Positions 1-6,909 of a DNA stretch of 12,272 nucleotides are shown here, in pieces. Location of the stretch: NCBI GenBank assembly GCA_900759665.1, contig CAAEWE010000021.1:1-12272 (forward strand), written 5' to 3'. Within the stretch, counting starts at the first letter, position 1. Each line of letters opens with the position of its first letter. The notes under the pieces are model-generated. The model was not told the DNA's origin and ran no database searches. It saw only the letters and a program-made list of their open reading frames with translations. Made by a program: the position numbers and the translations under genes. This DNA is from Lachnospiraceae bacterium. Its GTDB lineage: Bacteria; Bacillota; Clostridia; Lachnospirales; Lachnospiraceae.

Positions 1-1630
1 CAACTGTGTTAACAGGATCTGATATATTAGCGTTGTTGCCTAAATTAACTGAAATTGGGGAGGCTACGGTATTGGTGTTTTTAAGCAGACCAAATAATCC
101 GCCCACATCCTGTCCGCCGGAAATAGTAAAGTCCTTAAATGTATAATGGGAAAGGTCATAGCTGATTGGGTTCTCTTGCGTGTTCCCAACAGAATATGCT
201 CCAATCAGTCCGCCTGCCGCTTTGTCACTTGCCGCTTGAAGCGTCAACGTATCAACAAAGGTAAAAGGTGTAGCTGTTCCTTCTGTTGTAGAAGCAACAG
301 AAAGGATTCCATCTGTGGAGCTTCCAACAAGGCCACCAGCATTTCCCGAAGCAGAGGAAACCTGATTCACAGAGCATCCGGCAACAGTTAAGCTGGAATT
401 TGCTTCCATATAGCCAACAAAGCCACCGGCATCTGCCCCGTCGGCAGATGCCGCAACTTTAACAGATCTGGTTCCTTGGGAATTCGTTTCCTCAAGGACA
501 GCAGTCAAAGAGGAGCCTGTTTCCATTGTATTGCAAAATAAGCCGGTATGGTTCTTTGCACTTACCGTCAGTTCCTTAGAAAACTGATTCGTAAAGGTGA
601 TTTCTGCGCTGGCATTAGCACCAAGGGTCCCGATCAATCCTCCAATTACAGGATCTTGTATTTTCTCCGCATTTAAATCTCTAAGTGCAATGTCAGCTAC
701 CAGTGTTTTATTATCTTCTCCTGCTATTATTGTTTCAGCCAGAAGCGGTTTATCTGTGACAGCTGCATCCTCAGAAAAGCGAAACGGGATTGTATCACTT
801 AATGTTGCCTTTGTTGAAAGAACGTTAAACAATGCTCTTGATGTGGATATGGAATATTGTTTGGCAGCTGTTTCTTCATCCAGCTGAAAGGTTCCCTGAT
901 AAGGAGCATCTTTACTTCCTAAGCCAAGGAAGCCATAGCTTGTTGCAGTCCCGGCATCTGTTCCACTGTTTTCAGCGGTATTGTTCGCCGTTACCGGTTT
1001 AGTAAGATCCCAGCCGGTTGTGGTGATTAGCTTTATAGTATAGTCTTGATATTCTTTCGGTTCAACATTTGATAGAAGAATTAAACCATCTCCGTCAGTT
1101 ACTTCAATGAGCTTACTCTCTGTGTTAACAGTTATTTTCTTTGATAAATCATTTGCCTGCGTAAGACTTAAAGCCGGACTCTGGGCATAGGTGGTTTCAC
1201 TCGCATCAGACAGCAGCTGCAGGGAGAGCTGAATCTTCTGCTCCTCCTTTGCTGTGTCATCTGTCTGGTTATCGGGATTGGAAGCACTTGCATTATTAGA
1301 GGGATTTTCGTAAGCATCCGCACCTGTGATATCCGGCGAAGACTGGTTTCCAGTCAAATCTCCAGCATCTGACTTGCTTTCATCCGATATAAAGCCATCG
1401 CCAGACGTCTGGTTTTCATTTTCCCCGTCAGCTTTAGATTGCTCGGAGGTATCAGAGGACTCTGTCTCAAGATCTCCGCTTGTAAAGCCATCCTCTGCTA
1501 CGGCCTGAGCGTTAGCTTCCTTAGCCACATCATCAGCAAGCAGGGAGGCTGGTGTGGTCAGTACCATACAAGCCGCCAGCACTACTGCTGTTATACGCTT
1601 TATCCAACTTTTATTTTCACGCTTTTTCAT
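1..1630 (-). CDS. Large exported GLUG-repeat surface protein (3' end off window)
   Basis: The reading frame is open from an ATG at 1630 to the window edge, giving about 543 residues with no stop. The N-terminus is a classical signal peptide: basic residues 2-12, a hydrophobic stretch of about 13-31, and a likely cleavage after ASLLA (residue 32). Residues 34-125 form an acidic Ser/Asp/Asn-rich linker with two similar DGF(T/I)S segments. From about residue 329 the protein carries glycine-rich repeats of the GLUG type: GGLIG, GGFVG, GGLVG, GGLIG and GGLFG, at roughly 330, 402, 433, 471 and 510. GLUG repeats are typical of large bacterial surface or adhesin-like proteins; adhesion here is inference. 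The start is set by an AGGA 9 bases upstream that overlaps the stop of the preceding gene, so translational coupling is likely. Any C-terminal anchor lies outside the window. An LAAC match at residues 18-21 could be read as a lipobox, but the hydrophobic core continues past it. Confidence 0.85.
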   Translation of the reverse strand, partial: MKKRENKSWIKRITAVVLAACMVLTTPASLLADDVAKEANAQAVAEDGFTSGDLETESSDTSEQSKADGENENQTSGDGFISDESKSDAGDLTGNQSSPDITGADAYENPSNNASASNPDNQTDDTAKEEQKIQLSLQLLSDASETTYAQSPALSLTQANDLSKKITVNTESKLIEVTDGDGLILLSNVEPKEYQDYTIKLITTTGWDLTKPVTANNTAENSGTDAGTATSYGFLGLGSKDAPYQGTFQLDEETAAKQYSISTSRALFNVLSTKATLSDTIPFRFSEDAAVTDKPLLAETIIAGEDNKTLVADIALRDLNAEKIQDPVIGGLIGTLGANASAEITFTNQFSKELTVSAKNHTGLFCNTMETGSSLTAVLEETNSQGTRSVKVAASADGADAGGFVGYMEANSSLTVAGCSVNQVSSASGNAGGLVGSSTDGILSVASTTEGTATPFTFVDTLTLQAASDKAAGGLIGAYSVGNTQENPISYDLSHYTFKDFTISGGQDVGGLFGLLKNTNTVASPISVNLGNNANISDPVNTV

Positions 1631-1641
1631 TCTCATCAATC

Positions 1642-2667
1642 CTATTCTGCCCCGGTAAAATCAGTACTTGTTTCTGTGTTCTGCTGCCCTTGTGTTTTTT
1701 CCGAAAAACTAACTGTAACCAGTTTTTCAAGTTCTGTCCAGTCTGTCCCATCTAATAATTTCTTCGGATTTCTGTAAAACTGAAATTGCTTTACTGTTGT
1801 TGAATCATCCACTGTGAACTCGTAAGAATATGTGGAGTCAGTATTATTATGCGTCGGCTCCTTTCCATTCTCCACAGCCCACTGGCTTAACAAAAGTCCA
1901 TCAGACCATGTAACCGTTACGGTTCCAGCTCCGTTTCCGGTTATTTCATAATTGAAAGCATCATACTGGCCAGGGGCTTTCCCGTTCTCTTTGGAATCTA
2001 TAAAATGTCCTGTCCAGTTTTTGATCACCTGATAATCTGCAAAAGAAAGCACCGCACCCAGGATCTGATTATTTACAGCCGCCATTGAAGCATTTGTAGG
2101 TTCTGCCTTGATCTGAATCTTCACTTTATCCTTCAAGGCTTTCGGCATTATAAATTGATAGCTCTTTTGGGCTGCTGTACCTGTTTGCAAGACCTGATTC
2201 GAGATAGTGCAAGCACCAGTTTTATCAAAACTATAAGACACGGAATTATTCCCAAGAACATTCAGCGTTATTCCGTTCTCGCCAGTACAGCCTTGCGGAA
2301 GACTGCCGCCATCCATGGAAAGAAGATTGGCTGTAAGCGTGTAGCTAATACTCTTTGGATTATAAAGAGATTCATCGCCCCATACATGATTACACACCAG
2401 CACTGTAAATGTATATTTTTCATTATTTTCCGCAAGGGAAATCCGCTTGGCCGGGCAGGTGTCACTGGAGTGCATAAGCGATAAATAATTGGAGCTGAAC
2501 ATGGTGTTATCATCATCCTGCCTTTTGGTAGAGACAACACGCTTCACACTATTAAAATTGGTATACGCACCATAACTCCCATACACAGCAAGAGCCAATA
2601 CCGCCAGAACTAAAAGCACTCCCAAAGCCCGGCCCGGCTTAATCCATTTCCTTATTTTACCTTTCAT
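1642..2667 (-). CDS. Membrane-anchored exported protein, unknown family
   Basis: This 341-residue protein has a basic N-terminus (MKGKIRKWIKPGR), one hydrophobic segment at about residues 14-35, and an extracytoplasmic remainder. The segment has no obvious signal peptidase site, so an N-terminal anchor is likely. Four cysteines (71, 92, 127, 153) could form two disulfides. The middle is Thr/Ser/Asn-rich and probably beta-sheet; the C-terminal 20 residues are low complexity. I do not recognise the family. The frame is open upstream to 2724, but the start at 2667 is preferred because AAAGG sits 7 bases before it and the added residues would spoil the signal-like N-terminus. The gene ends 11 bases before the GLUG-repeat protein, so the two form an operon driven by the promoter at 2769-2797. 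It may be a pilin-like or assembly partner of that protein; this is inference. Confidence 0.8.
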   Translation of the reverse strand: MKGKIRKWIKPGRALGVLLVLAVLALAVYGSYGAYTNFNSVKRVVSTKRQDDDNTMFSSNYLSLMHSSDTCPAKRISLAENNEKYTFTVLVCNHVWGDESLYNPKSISYTLTANLLSMDGGSLPQGCTGENGITLNVLGNNSVSYSFDKTGACTISNQVLQTGTAAQKSYQFIMPKALKDKVKIQIKAEPTNASMAAVNNQILGAVLSFADYQVIKNWTGHFIDSKENGKAPGQYDAFNYEITGNGAGTVTVTWSDGLLLSQWAVENGKEPTHNNTDSTYSYEFTVDDSTTVKQFQFYRNPKKLLDGTDWTELEKLVTVSFSEKTQGQQNTETSTDFTGAE

Positions 2668-2768
2668 TCTGCGACCTTTCTTACAATGAAAAATGATAGG
2701 ACAAATAACGCTTATTCCGCACAATTCTCGATGGCACTGATAAAAATAAGCATAAAATTAATGTATAT

Positions 2769-2797
2769 ATTTTAACATATTGTTCAAATCACTGCAA
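2769..2797 (-). promoter_or_regulatory. Promoter of the exported-protein operon
   Basis: On the minus strand an extended -10 (TG-T-TAAAAT, -10 at 2769-2774) is preceded by a 17-base spacer and a weak -35 (TTGCAG, 2792-2797). The predicted transcription start is near 2762, giving a leader of about 95 bases. The poor -35 with a direct repeat right behind it suggests an activator-dependent promoter. Confidence 0.5.
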
Positions 2798-2800
2798 CCT

Positions 2801-2823
2801 TAGAGGGATTCGATAGAGGGATT
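2801..2823 (-). promoter_or_regulatory. Tandem 10-bp direct repeat upstream of -35
   Basis: On the plus strand TAGAGGGATT occurs at 2801-2810 and again at 2814-2823, perfectly repeated with a 13-bp period. It ends 3 bp upstream of the weak -35 of the exported-protein operon. That position and geometry suit an activator binding as a head-to-tail dimer, as response regulators of the OmpR/PhoB class do. The regulator is unknown. Confidence 0.45.
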
Positions 2824-3090
2824 TTTTGTCCAATCTTCTCGAAAAATCATGTTATTGGTCGGAGAATTTCTGTTTTATCGTTCTTATTTATATTTTATAT
2901 ATGATGTATAATGATGTATTATGTGATTTGTACTTGTGCTTAGAGTTTTTGTTTGTTGCAATTCTTTTACTTTTTTTATAAAATTTAATGTAGATTTTGA
3001 TTAACTTTTATGGATTCTCAGATGCATTTCAGCATAAATTACAGTTTATTTTAATGATGTATATAGTTGTACTGTACCATTATTCTTCAT
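2824..3090. other. AT-rich intergenic stretch without a gene
   Basis: There is no convincing coding frame on either strand and the composition is very AT-rich. ATGATGTAT occurs as a tandem pair at 2901-2909 and 2911-2919 and once more at 3054-3062. I see no other clear regulatory site. Confidence 0.5.
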
Positions 3091-3138
3091 AAAAAATATA
3101 CGCAGATAACCACGTTTCGGCATCTGCGTATATTTTTT
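3091..3138 (-). terminator. Strong terminator after the Rpn remnant
   Basis: A perfect 17-bp inverted repeat (3091-3107 and 3122-3138; AAAAAATATACGCAGAT) encloses a 14-base loop. Each arm ends in six A/T, so the hairpin has a U-tract on either strand and could terminate in both directions. It lies 31 bases after the stop of the Rpn remnant on the minus strand. Confidence 0.9.
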
Positions 3139-3169
3139 GCATCATATCTTTCTGAATCTTTCTTTACAA

Positions 3170-3589
3170 CTACAGCATTTTGCTCTTCAACCGCTTAAGT
3201 TCTGCCTCCAATGCATTTGCGCGAGTTCGTTCTTTGTCCGCACGAGCACACTCCCTTTCAGCCCGGGCATGTTCTCTCTCCGTATTTTTTCGCTCCTCTT
3301 CTCTTCCCTCAGCCCGCATCATATTGTCTCTCTCAAACTGTTTCATATACTTTACTGACACCTCCCTGTCTTTTTTCACGGTTTCTACCATGTGGTGGAA
3401 ATCACGCAGTGTATCGTTTACGGCGTTCTCACTGGTGCTTTTCTCCATGTAACGCAGGAACTGGCGCACTTCTTCGGACACCTGACCTTTCGTTCCTCTG
3501 GTGTATAGAAAAATCGTTTTCGCTCCATCATCGTATGGAACATCCGGTTCTGCATCATATAGAGTGGCCTCCAGTTTCCGTTCTGCCAT
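3170..3589 (-). pseudogene. Rpn/PD-(D/E)XK nuclease, C-terminal remnant (copy 1)
   Basis: The 139-residue frame matches only the C-terminal part of Rpn-family (PDDEXK_2) nuclease/transposase proteins. It has the characteristic IFLYTRGTKG segment, the EEVRQFLRYMEKST segment, a helical middle and a charged tail; intact proteins are usually about 280-330 residues. The PD-(D/E)XK catalytic half is absent, and no trace of it exists in the 150 bases upstream, where a stop codon directly precedes the ATG and a terminator occupies 3609-3652. The tail is a coiled-coil-like run of 7-residue units (REHARAE, RECARAD, KERTRAN). There is no good ribosome binding site and no promoter between the terminator and the ATG, so it is probably silent. 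It could instead be an expressed short C-terminal fragment, but I consider it a remnant. Confidence 0.75.
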
Positions 3590-3608
3590 TTATGACAGTA
3601 CCCTGACG

Positions 3609-3652
3609 AAAAAAATCCTCAGACGCTACAACCGTAACTACCTGAGAATTTT
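3609..3652 (-). terminator. Terminator of the V4R-GGDEF operon
   Basis: On the minus strand AAAATTCTCAG (3652-3642) pairs with CTGAGGATTTT (3622-3612), an 11-bp stem with one G-U pair. The 19-base loop contains a possible inner ACG/CGT stem. Seven T residues follow, 3615-3609. It closes the signalling operon and isolates the Rpn remnant. Confidence 0.85.
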
Positions 3653-3736
3653 CATCTTCCATTTACTTTAATGCAAAATCGAAAAGGACAAACAGCTCAG
3701 AAACTACCGTTCCTAATGCCCTTGTACCTATGATTT

Positions 3737-3948
3737 TTATTCCGCCACAAACGGCACAACATCCTTCACCGCTTCCGCCGGAGAGATCTCAGCGTCATCA
3801 TTGTCTACATCAATGAGGTGGTATCTGTCATTTTCCCATTCACGCGCTCATATAGCTTCTGCAATCCCTCCGGGGAAAGATCTCTGGTAAAATATACAAC
3901 AGATTCCTCCCCGCTGCATGTTATTTTAAGCCTAAAAGTCCACTTTAA
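3737..3948 (-). pseudogene. Small unknown reading frame, single-base frameshift, no start
   Basis: Downstream of the cyclase, minus-strand frame A reads LKWTFRLKITCSGEES...YFTRDLSPEGLQKLYERVNGK, then drifts to a stop. The next frame, read from the AAAA run near 3830, gives NDRYHLIDVDNDDAEIS...KDVVPFVAE and a stop at 3737-3739. Adding one A to that run joins the halves into about 70 residues with protein-like composition throughout. No start codon is in the right place; the frame runs back into the cyclase gene, whose stop codon it overlaps. I do not recognise the family. It sits inside the operon, before the terminator, so it was probably a third operon gene. A sequencing error in the A-run would also explain the break. 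Confidence 0.55.
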
Positions 3949-5192
3949 GTCAAGGAATTTTTTTGCGCCCGCGTATGTTCCCGCTTCTGTCGGTACATGG
4001 CTCTGTCTGCGTGGCCGATGATGTCCTCGATGATCAGGTTGCCGTGTCCTTCTGGAATTTCCTCAAGACCGAAGCTGAATCCCTTCTTATAAGGATGCTC
4101 CTTTTCGCTTGCAAAAATCTTCTGGATGCGGCGCATTTTCCTGCGTGCTGTCTCCACCTGGCAGTGGCGCAGCACAATGCAGAATTCATCTCCGCCGATT
4201 CTGGCAAACACATCCTCCTGGCGGATATTGCAGCTGACAGTATCCGAAAAGTGCCGGATATACCAGTCGCCCTCTCCATGTCCATAATTATCATTCACAT
4301 ATTTCAGATGATCCAGGTCACAGTAGCAAAGGATCACACCCTCGCCGCTTTTCAGAATCTCAGTGGCTTTCTCGAAGAAGAACAGACGGTTGCCGATTCC
4401 GGTCAGAGGATCCTTGTAAACCTCAATCTCCAGCCTGCTCTGGCGCTGCTTCTCTTCTGTCACCTCGCGGATAATATGCGCATAAGCCTTCTGACCCTGC
4501 CAGAGCATGATTCCGGTGGTGATCCTGTAATAATGATGCTGGCTGACCTCTGTCTCCCAGGTCCACTCGTAAGTATCACTCTTGGCAAACATGCTGCCGT
4601 CCTGCTTCTCCTGCTGCTGCAGACAAAGCTGATAAATCTCCTCCGGGGATATCTGGATGCTCATGTTCTCATTGCTGTAAAGCACCTTCTGCCCGATCAT
4701 ACTGATGACCATAACCTCTTCATCACTTCTGGCAATCAGCTCCATGAGAAGCTGGTTATAGCTCTCCATCATGTTGGCATGGGTTTTCTCACGCTCTGCT
4801 TCCCGCTTCAGGGATTCCTCCCGCTCCTTCAGCTGCCTGGTCATGGTATTAAACGCCTCGGAAAACTCTCCCAGAAAGGATACCGTCTGAGAATAATCCC
4901 CCTTGGCTACCTGCTTGGCCTGCCAGGTCAGATGATTCAGATTGGAATGCATGTTCTTCAGATTCTCACACAGGAAATTATCCCGGTCCGGAACCTTGGC
5001 TGAAAGCTTTCCTCTGGAAAGGGCTTCGGAGTAATCCTTCATCTCCTGAACTGCATGATCCAGAAATTCAAGCCCCATCCCCAGCTTCTTATAAGGCTCG
5101 TCCAGTGCTCCCAGATCCAGGGGCTTCACTGTGGAATCGTACAAAATGCTCCGCAGATATTCAAATAGTAATTCACAGTTTTTATCTTCCAT
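3945..5192 (-). CDS. HAMP-PAS-GGDEF diguanylate cyclase (soluble)
   Basis: This 415-residue protein should make c-di-GMP from two GTP. It has no membrane segment. Order: helical N-terminus (1-85), HAMP-like helical region (about 90-125, AKQVAKGDYSQTV), coiled-coil linker, a PAS-like domain (about 145-248), then GGDEF (255-405). The catalytic domain is complete: DPLTGIGNR (261-269), the metal-binding CDLDHLKYVND (D292, D294), GHGEGD (304-309) and canonical GGDEF (333-337). RQED at 324-327 lies five residues before GGDEF, the right spacing for the RxxD inhibitory site, so product inhibition is expected. A ribosome binding site AGGAG (5201-5205) precedes the ATG by 8 bases. The gene starts 15 bases after the V4R gene, so both are one transcript; the V4R protein probably supplies the input signal (inference). 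Confidence 0.93.
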   Translation of the reverse strand: MEDKNCELLFEYLRSILYDSTVKPLDLGALDEPYKKLGMGLEFLDHAVQEMKDYSEALSRGKLSAKVPDRDNFLCENLKNMHSNLNHLTWQAKQVAKGDYSQTVSFLGEFSEAFNTMTRQLKEREESLKREAEREKTHANMMESYNQLLMELIARSDEEVMVISMIGQKVLYSNENMSIQISPEEIYQLCLQQQEKQDGSMFAKSDTYEWTWETEVSQHHYYRITTGIMLWQGQKAYAHIIREVTEEKQRQSRLEIEVYKDPLTGIGNRLFFFEKATEILKSGEGVILCYCDLDHLKYVNDNYGHGEGDWYIRHFSDTVSCNIRQEDVFARIGGDEFCIVLRHCQVETARRKMRRIQKIFASEKEHPYKKGFSFGLEEIPEGHGNLIIEDIIGHADRAMYRQKREHTRAQKNSLT

Positions 5193-5207
5193 TTAGGAAA
5201 CTCCTAG

Positions 5208-5750
5208 TCACTCTTGGTCTTTTACATTGGCGTGGAAACGGCAGACACGGTCGCCAGTCGCCCAGCAGTCCACCTCTACTGCTGTGTAGACCTTTCCCGA
5301 ATAAACAGATAAAATACCGGAAATAAATCCTTCATCATAATTGCAGACCGTCTCTCCCAAAATGGGAAGTCCGGAGCAGTCTGCATCCTCGGAAACTGTG
5401 AGAATAATTCTTCCGCTTGCCTCATCTACGTCCTCAATTCGCAGCACGCTGATCTTCAGCTCCTCCAGCTTCTTCTGAAGCTCACTGACAAACTGATCCA
5501 GCGGCTGATCCAGATTCAGCATCTTCTTCGCAAAATATTCTCCAGCCATACGTCCGGCCTTGCGGAAAATATCTACCTGCACTTCCTTGCCAAACCTGGT
5601 GCACAGCTCTTCCTTCAGTGAGTATTCCAACATACGGTAAACCAATACTGGAAGCTCCTCTCCAAGATTTTCCCTGCTTTTCTCATCAAACTGCAGGTAT
5701 TCCTCAAATGTAATCGGTCTCTTATTTGTCATAAAAATATTGTTCTCCAT
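5208..5750 (-). CDS. V4R-domain ligand-sensing protein
   Basis: This 180-residue protein has a helical N-terminal half (about 10-95) and a C-terminal V4R (4-vinyl reductase-like) domain, known as a small-molecule or metal-binding sensor module. The V4R signature is clear: C125, C136 followed by NYDEGFISGIL, then VEVDCWATGDRVCRFHA with C162 and C170. The four cysteines suggest a bound metal, probably zinc. There is no signal peptide or membrane segment, so it is cytoplasmic. The start at 5750 is supported by AAAGGA about 9 bases upstream; a second ATG six codons in is less well placed. It is the first gene of the operon with the cyclase, which suggests it senses a ligand and regulates the cyclase by direct contact. 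The ligand cannot be told from sequence. Confidence 0.88.
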   Translation of the reverse strand: MENNIFMTNKRPITFEEYLQFDEKSRENLGEELPVLVYRMLEYSLKEELCTRFGKEVQVDIFRKAGRMAGEYFAKKMLNLDQPLDQFVSELQKKLEELKISVLRIEDVDEASGRIILTVSEDADCSGLPILGETVCNYDEGFISGILSVYSGKVYTAVEVDCWATGDRVCRFHANVKDQE

Positions 5751-5780
5751 AGAGCAGCTTCCTTTCTCCCGCCAACGAGC

Positions 5781-5809
5781 GCCAATGCAAAAACTCCGTC
5801 CTCATTGGC
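5781..5809 (-). promoter_or_regulatory. Hairpin in the leader of the V4R operon
   Basis: A perfect 7-bp inverted repeat, GCCAATG (5781-5787) with CATTGGC (5803-5809), encloses a 15-base loop within the roughly 68-base leader. TTGGCG then occurs twice just downstream in the transcript (5785-5780 and 5775-5770). It could be an operator or a leader structure. It does not resemble a known riboswitch and lacks a U-tract. Confidence 0.35.
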
Positions 5810-5824
5810 AATTTCGATAGCTTT

Positions 5825-5853
5825 AGTATAACATATTTCTGTCAGTTTGTTAA
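5825..5853 (-). promoter_or_regulatory. Sigma-A-type promoter of the V4R-GGDEF operon
   Basis: On the minus strand TTAACA (5848-5853, five of six consensus) is separated by exactly 17 bases from TATACT (5825-5830, five of six), with an extended TG one base before the -10. The predicted start is near 5818. The -35 overlaps the stop codon of the broken cyclase gene upstream. Confidence 0.75.
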
Positions 5854-6252
5854 TAAAAACCGTAACCATTTCTGCCATTTTCTTTTACATGGTAGAGGGC
5901 CTTGTCCGCATCGTTGAAAATGCTTGGGCCAGGATTCTCCCTGTCGGTAAATGCCACGCCCACACTGAGGGAAACTGCTGGAAGAAGTCATTTCTACCAT
6001 AATAATGGCGAACTCATCGCCGCCGATCCGGCATACGTAGTCGATGGTTCGAAACGCCCTCTTCAGGCTGTCATACTCTGCTTCGTGGCGGATCAGCTTC
6101 TGAGCCTCTTTATTCTCCTTGTATACCTGGTTGTAGGTTTCCGCAAGATTCTGCAGTTCATCTGTGTTAAAATATCCCTTAACCATAGAATTCATTGTAT
6201 ACTGATTCGATATCTTATGGTATAACGGACGAATGCCCAAAATACAAGTCAC
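5850..6252 (-). pseudogene. Diguanylate cyclase, gutted by deletions
   Basis: The frame starts in what looks like the end of a membrane segment followed by a linker (CILGIRPLYHK...), then a helical stretch ending KEAQKLIRHEAEYDSL. In intact relatives that leads into TGLLNR. Here it jumps in frame to KRAFRTIDYVCRIGGDEFAIIMVEMTSS, skipping about 55-60 residues with the GTP- and metal-binding DxD and GHxxGD motifs. After EMTSS the frame breaks. The domain end is found in another frame: AVSLSVGVAFTDRENPGPS then IFNDADKALYHVKENGRNGYGFY, stopping at 5850-5852. About 15-20 residues are also lost at that break. The N-terminal sensor domain is missing, with a stop codon just upstream in frame. The GGDEF signature survives but the product cannot be active. 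Confidence 0.85.
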
Positions 6253-6273
6253 ACAAGGCTATCTTTTTTCCAG

Positions 6274-6302
6274 TCAAAAAGGAGCGATTTCTCGCCCCTT
6301 AC
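6274..6302 (-). terminator. Terminator of the AllA-like gene
   Basis: On the minus strand AAGGGGCGA (6300-6292), a GAAA tetraloop, then TCGCTCCTT (6287-6279) form a 9-bp stem with one G-U pair. Five T residues (6280-6276) close it, two of them within the stem. It lies about 50 bases after the stop codon of the gene. Confidence 0.75.
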
Positions 6303-6350
6303 ATTTTTAAGTTTCCTCTTGATGGTGGGAACTCACCAGCTTTTGAAATT

Positions 6351-6836
6351 TTATACAATCTTAAACCAGTCTTTTTCCTCGAATTCTACTACGGTGCAGT
6401 CATTGGCATAAGTGCATTCTGGTAAAATGATCATGGCATGGAGCACATCGTTGTGTACGGGCAAAGGACATAGATGCCAGATGGCGGCATTGATTTTCAC
6501 CATACATCCTTTGGGGACGATAAACGCCTTCGCAAGTTCGGGAACCGGGGTGCCGGCAGAGGCGGGTGCTACGTGGATAATCATATCATCATCTAAAGCT
6601 ACAATGCCTTCCCAGGTTGTGGTGTGATATTCAGCCATTTTGACAATGCGATCATCCTTTCGCACGGCGATTGGGGAAAATCCCATACTGCCCATGCAGG
6701 TTCCGGAAATGCGGTCAGGATAGAATTTGTGGATTTCGCCCTGCAGCGGATAACCTTCAGGTTCCGTCATAGAATAATAGGTTCCGAACGGGGCGAAATC
6801 CCCTGGTGTAATGTTGACAGCTTTAATTTCTCTCAT
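6351..6836 (-). CDS. Ureidoglycolate lyase (AllA)-like protein
   Basis: This 161-residue protein matches the ureidoglycolate lyase family in length and layout, a cupin-like fold. Ureidoglycolate lyase splits ureidoglycolate into glyoxylate and urea in allantoin degradation. Family-like features are EYH (69-71, usually E-x-H), followed by WEGIVAL and IIHVAPAS (86-93), the AFIVPKG segment (104-110) and the W-H pair (W120, H121). The substrate is uncertain: many Clostridia carry these proteins without other allantoin genes, and none occur here. The start has an excellent ribosome binding site (GAGGAGG, 6844-6850, spacing 7). It is a self-contained unit with its own promoter (6875-6903) and terminator (6274-6302). 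Confidence 0.75.
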   Translation of the reverse strand: MREIKAVNITPGDFAPFGTYYSMTEPEGYPLQGEIHKFYPDRISGTCMGSMGFSPIAVRKDDRIVKMAEYHTTTWEGIVALDDDMIIHVAPASAGTPVPELAKAFIVPKGCMVKINAAIWHLCPLPVHNDVLHAMIILPECTYANDCTVVEFEEKDWFKIV

Positions 6837-6874
6837 GGAAAAACCTCCTCAAATTTAGTAAAAACCCTGGAAAT

Positions 6875-6903
6875 ATTATAGCATGGAGGCGGTGAAAGCT
6901 CAA
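6875..6903 (-). promoter_or_regulatory. Promoter of the AllA-like gene
   Basis: On the minus strand TTGAGC (6898-6903) and a perfect TATAAT (6875-6880) are separated by 17 bases, with an extended TG before the -10. The start is near 6868, giving a short leader. The -35 lies just past the terminator hairpin of the toxin remnant. Confidence 0.8.
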
Positions 6904-6909
6904 GACGAG

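Noticed and set aside
1568..1579. Lipoprotein signal (LAAC) in the GLUG protein
   Set aside because: The hydrophobic core continues well past the cysteine, and a standard cleavage site follows at residue 32.
3555..3662. A 35-codon minus-strand frame starting MEDENSQVV
   Set aside because: It runs through the terminator hairpin and T-tract at 3609-3652 and into the Rpn remnant in another frame, so the frame is incidental.
3825..3840. Programmed -1 frameshift at the GGGAAAA run
   Set aside because: The codon phase does not give a proper X-XXY-YYZ slippery heptamer, and the frame has no start codon; a lost base is simpler.
3963..5003. A 346-codon open frame on the plus strand
   Set aside because: It is antisense to the cyclase gene across its whole length; the minus-strand protein has every expected domain and motif, while this one has none.
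5751..5818. c-di-GMP riboswitch in the leader of the V4R operon
   Set aside because: The leader is only about 68 bases and lacks the conserved GEMM-type cores; only a simple hairpin is present.
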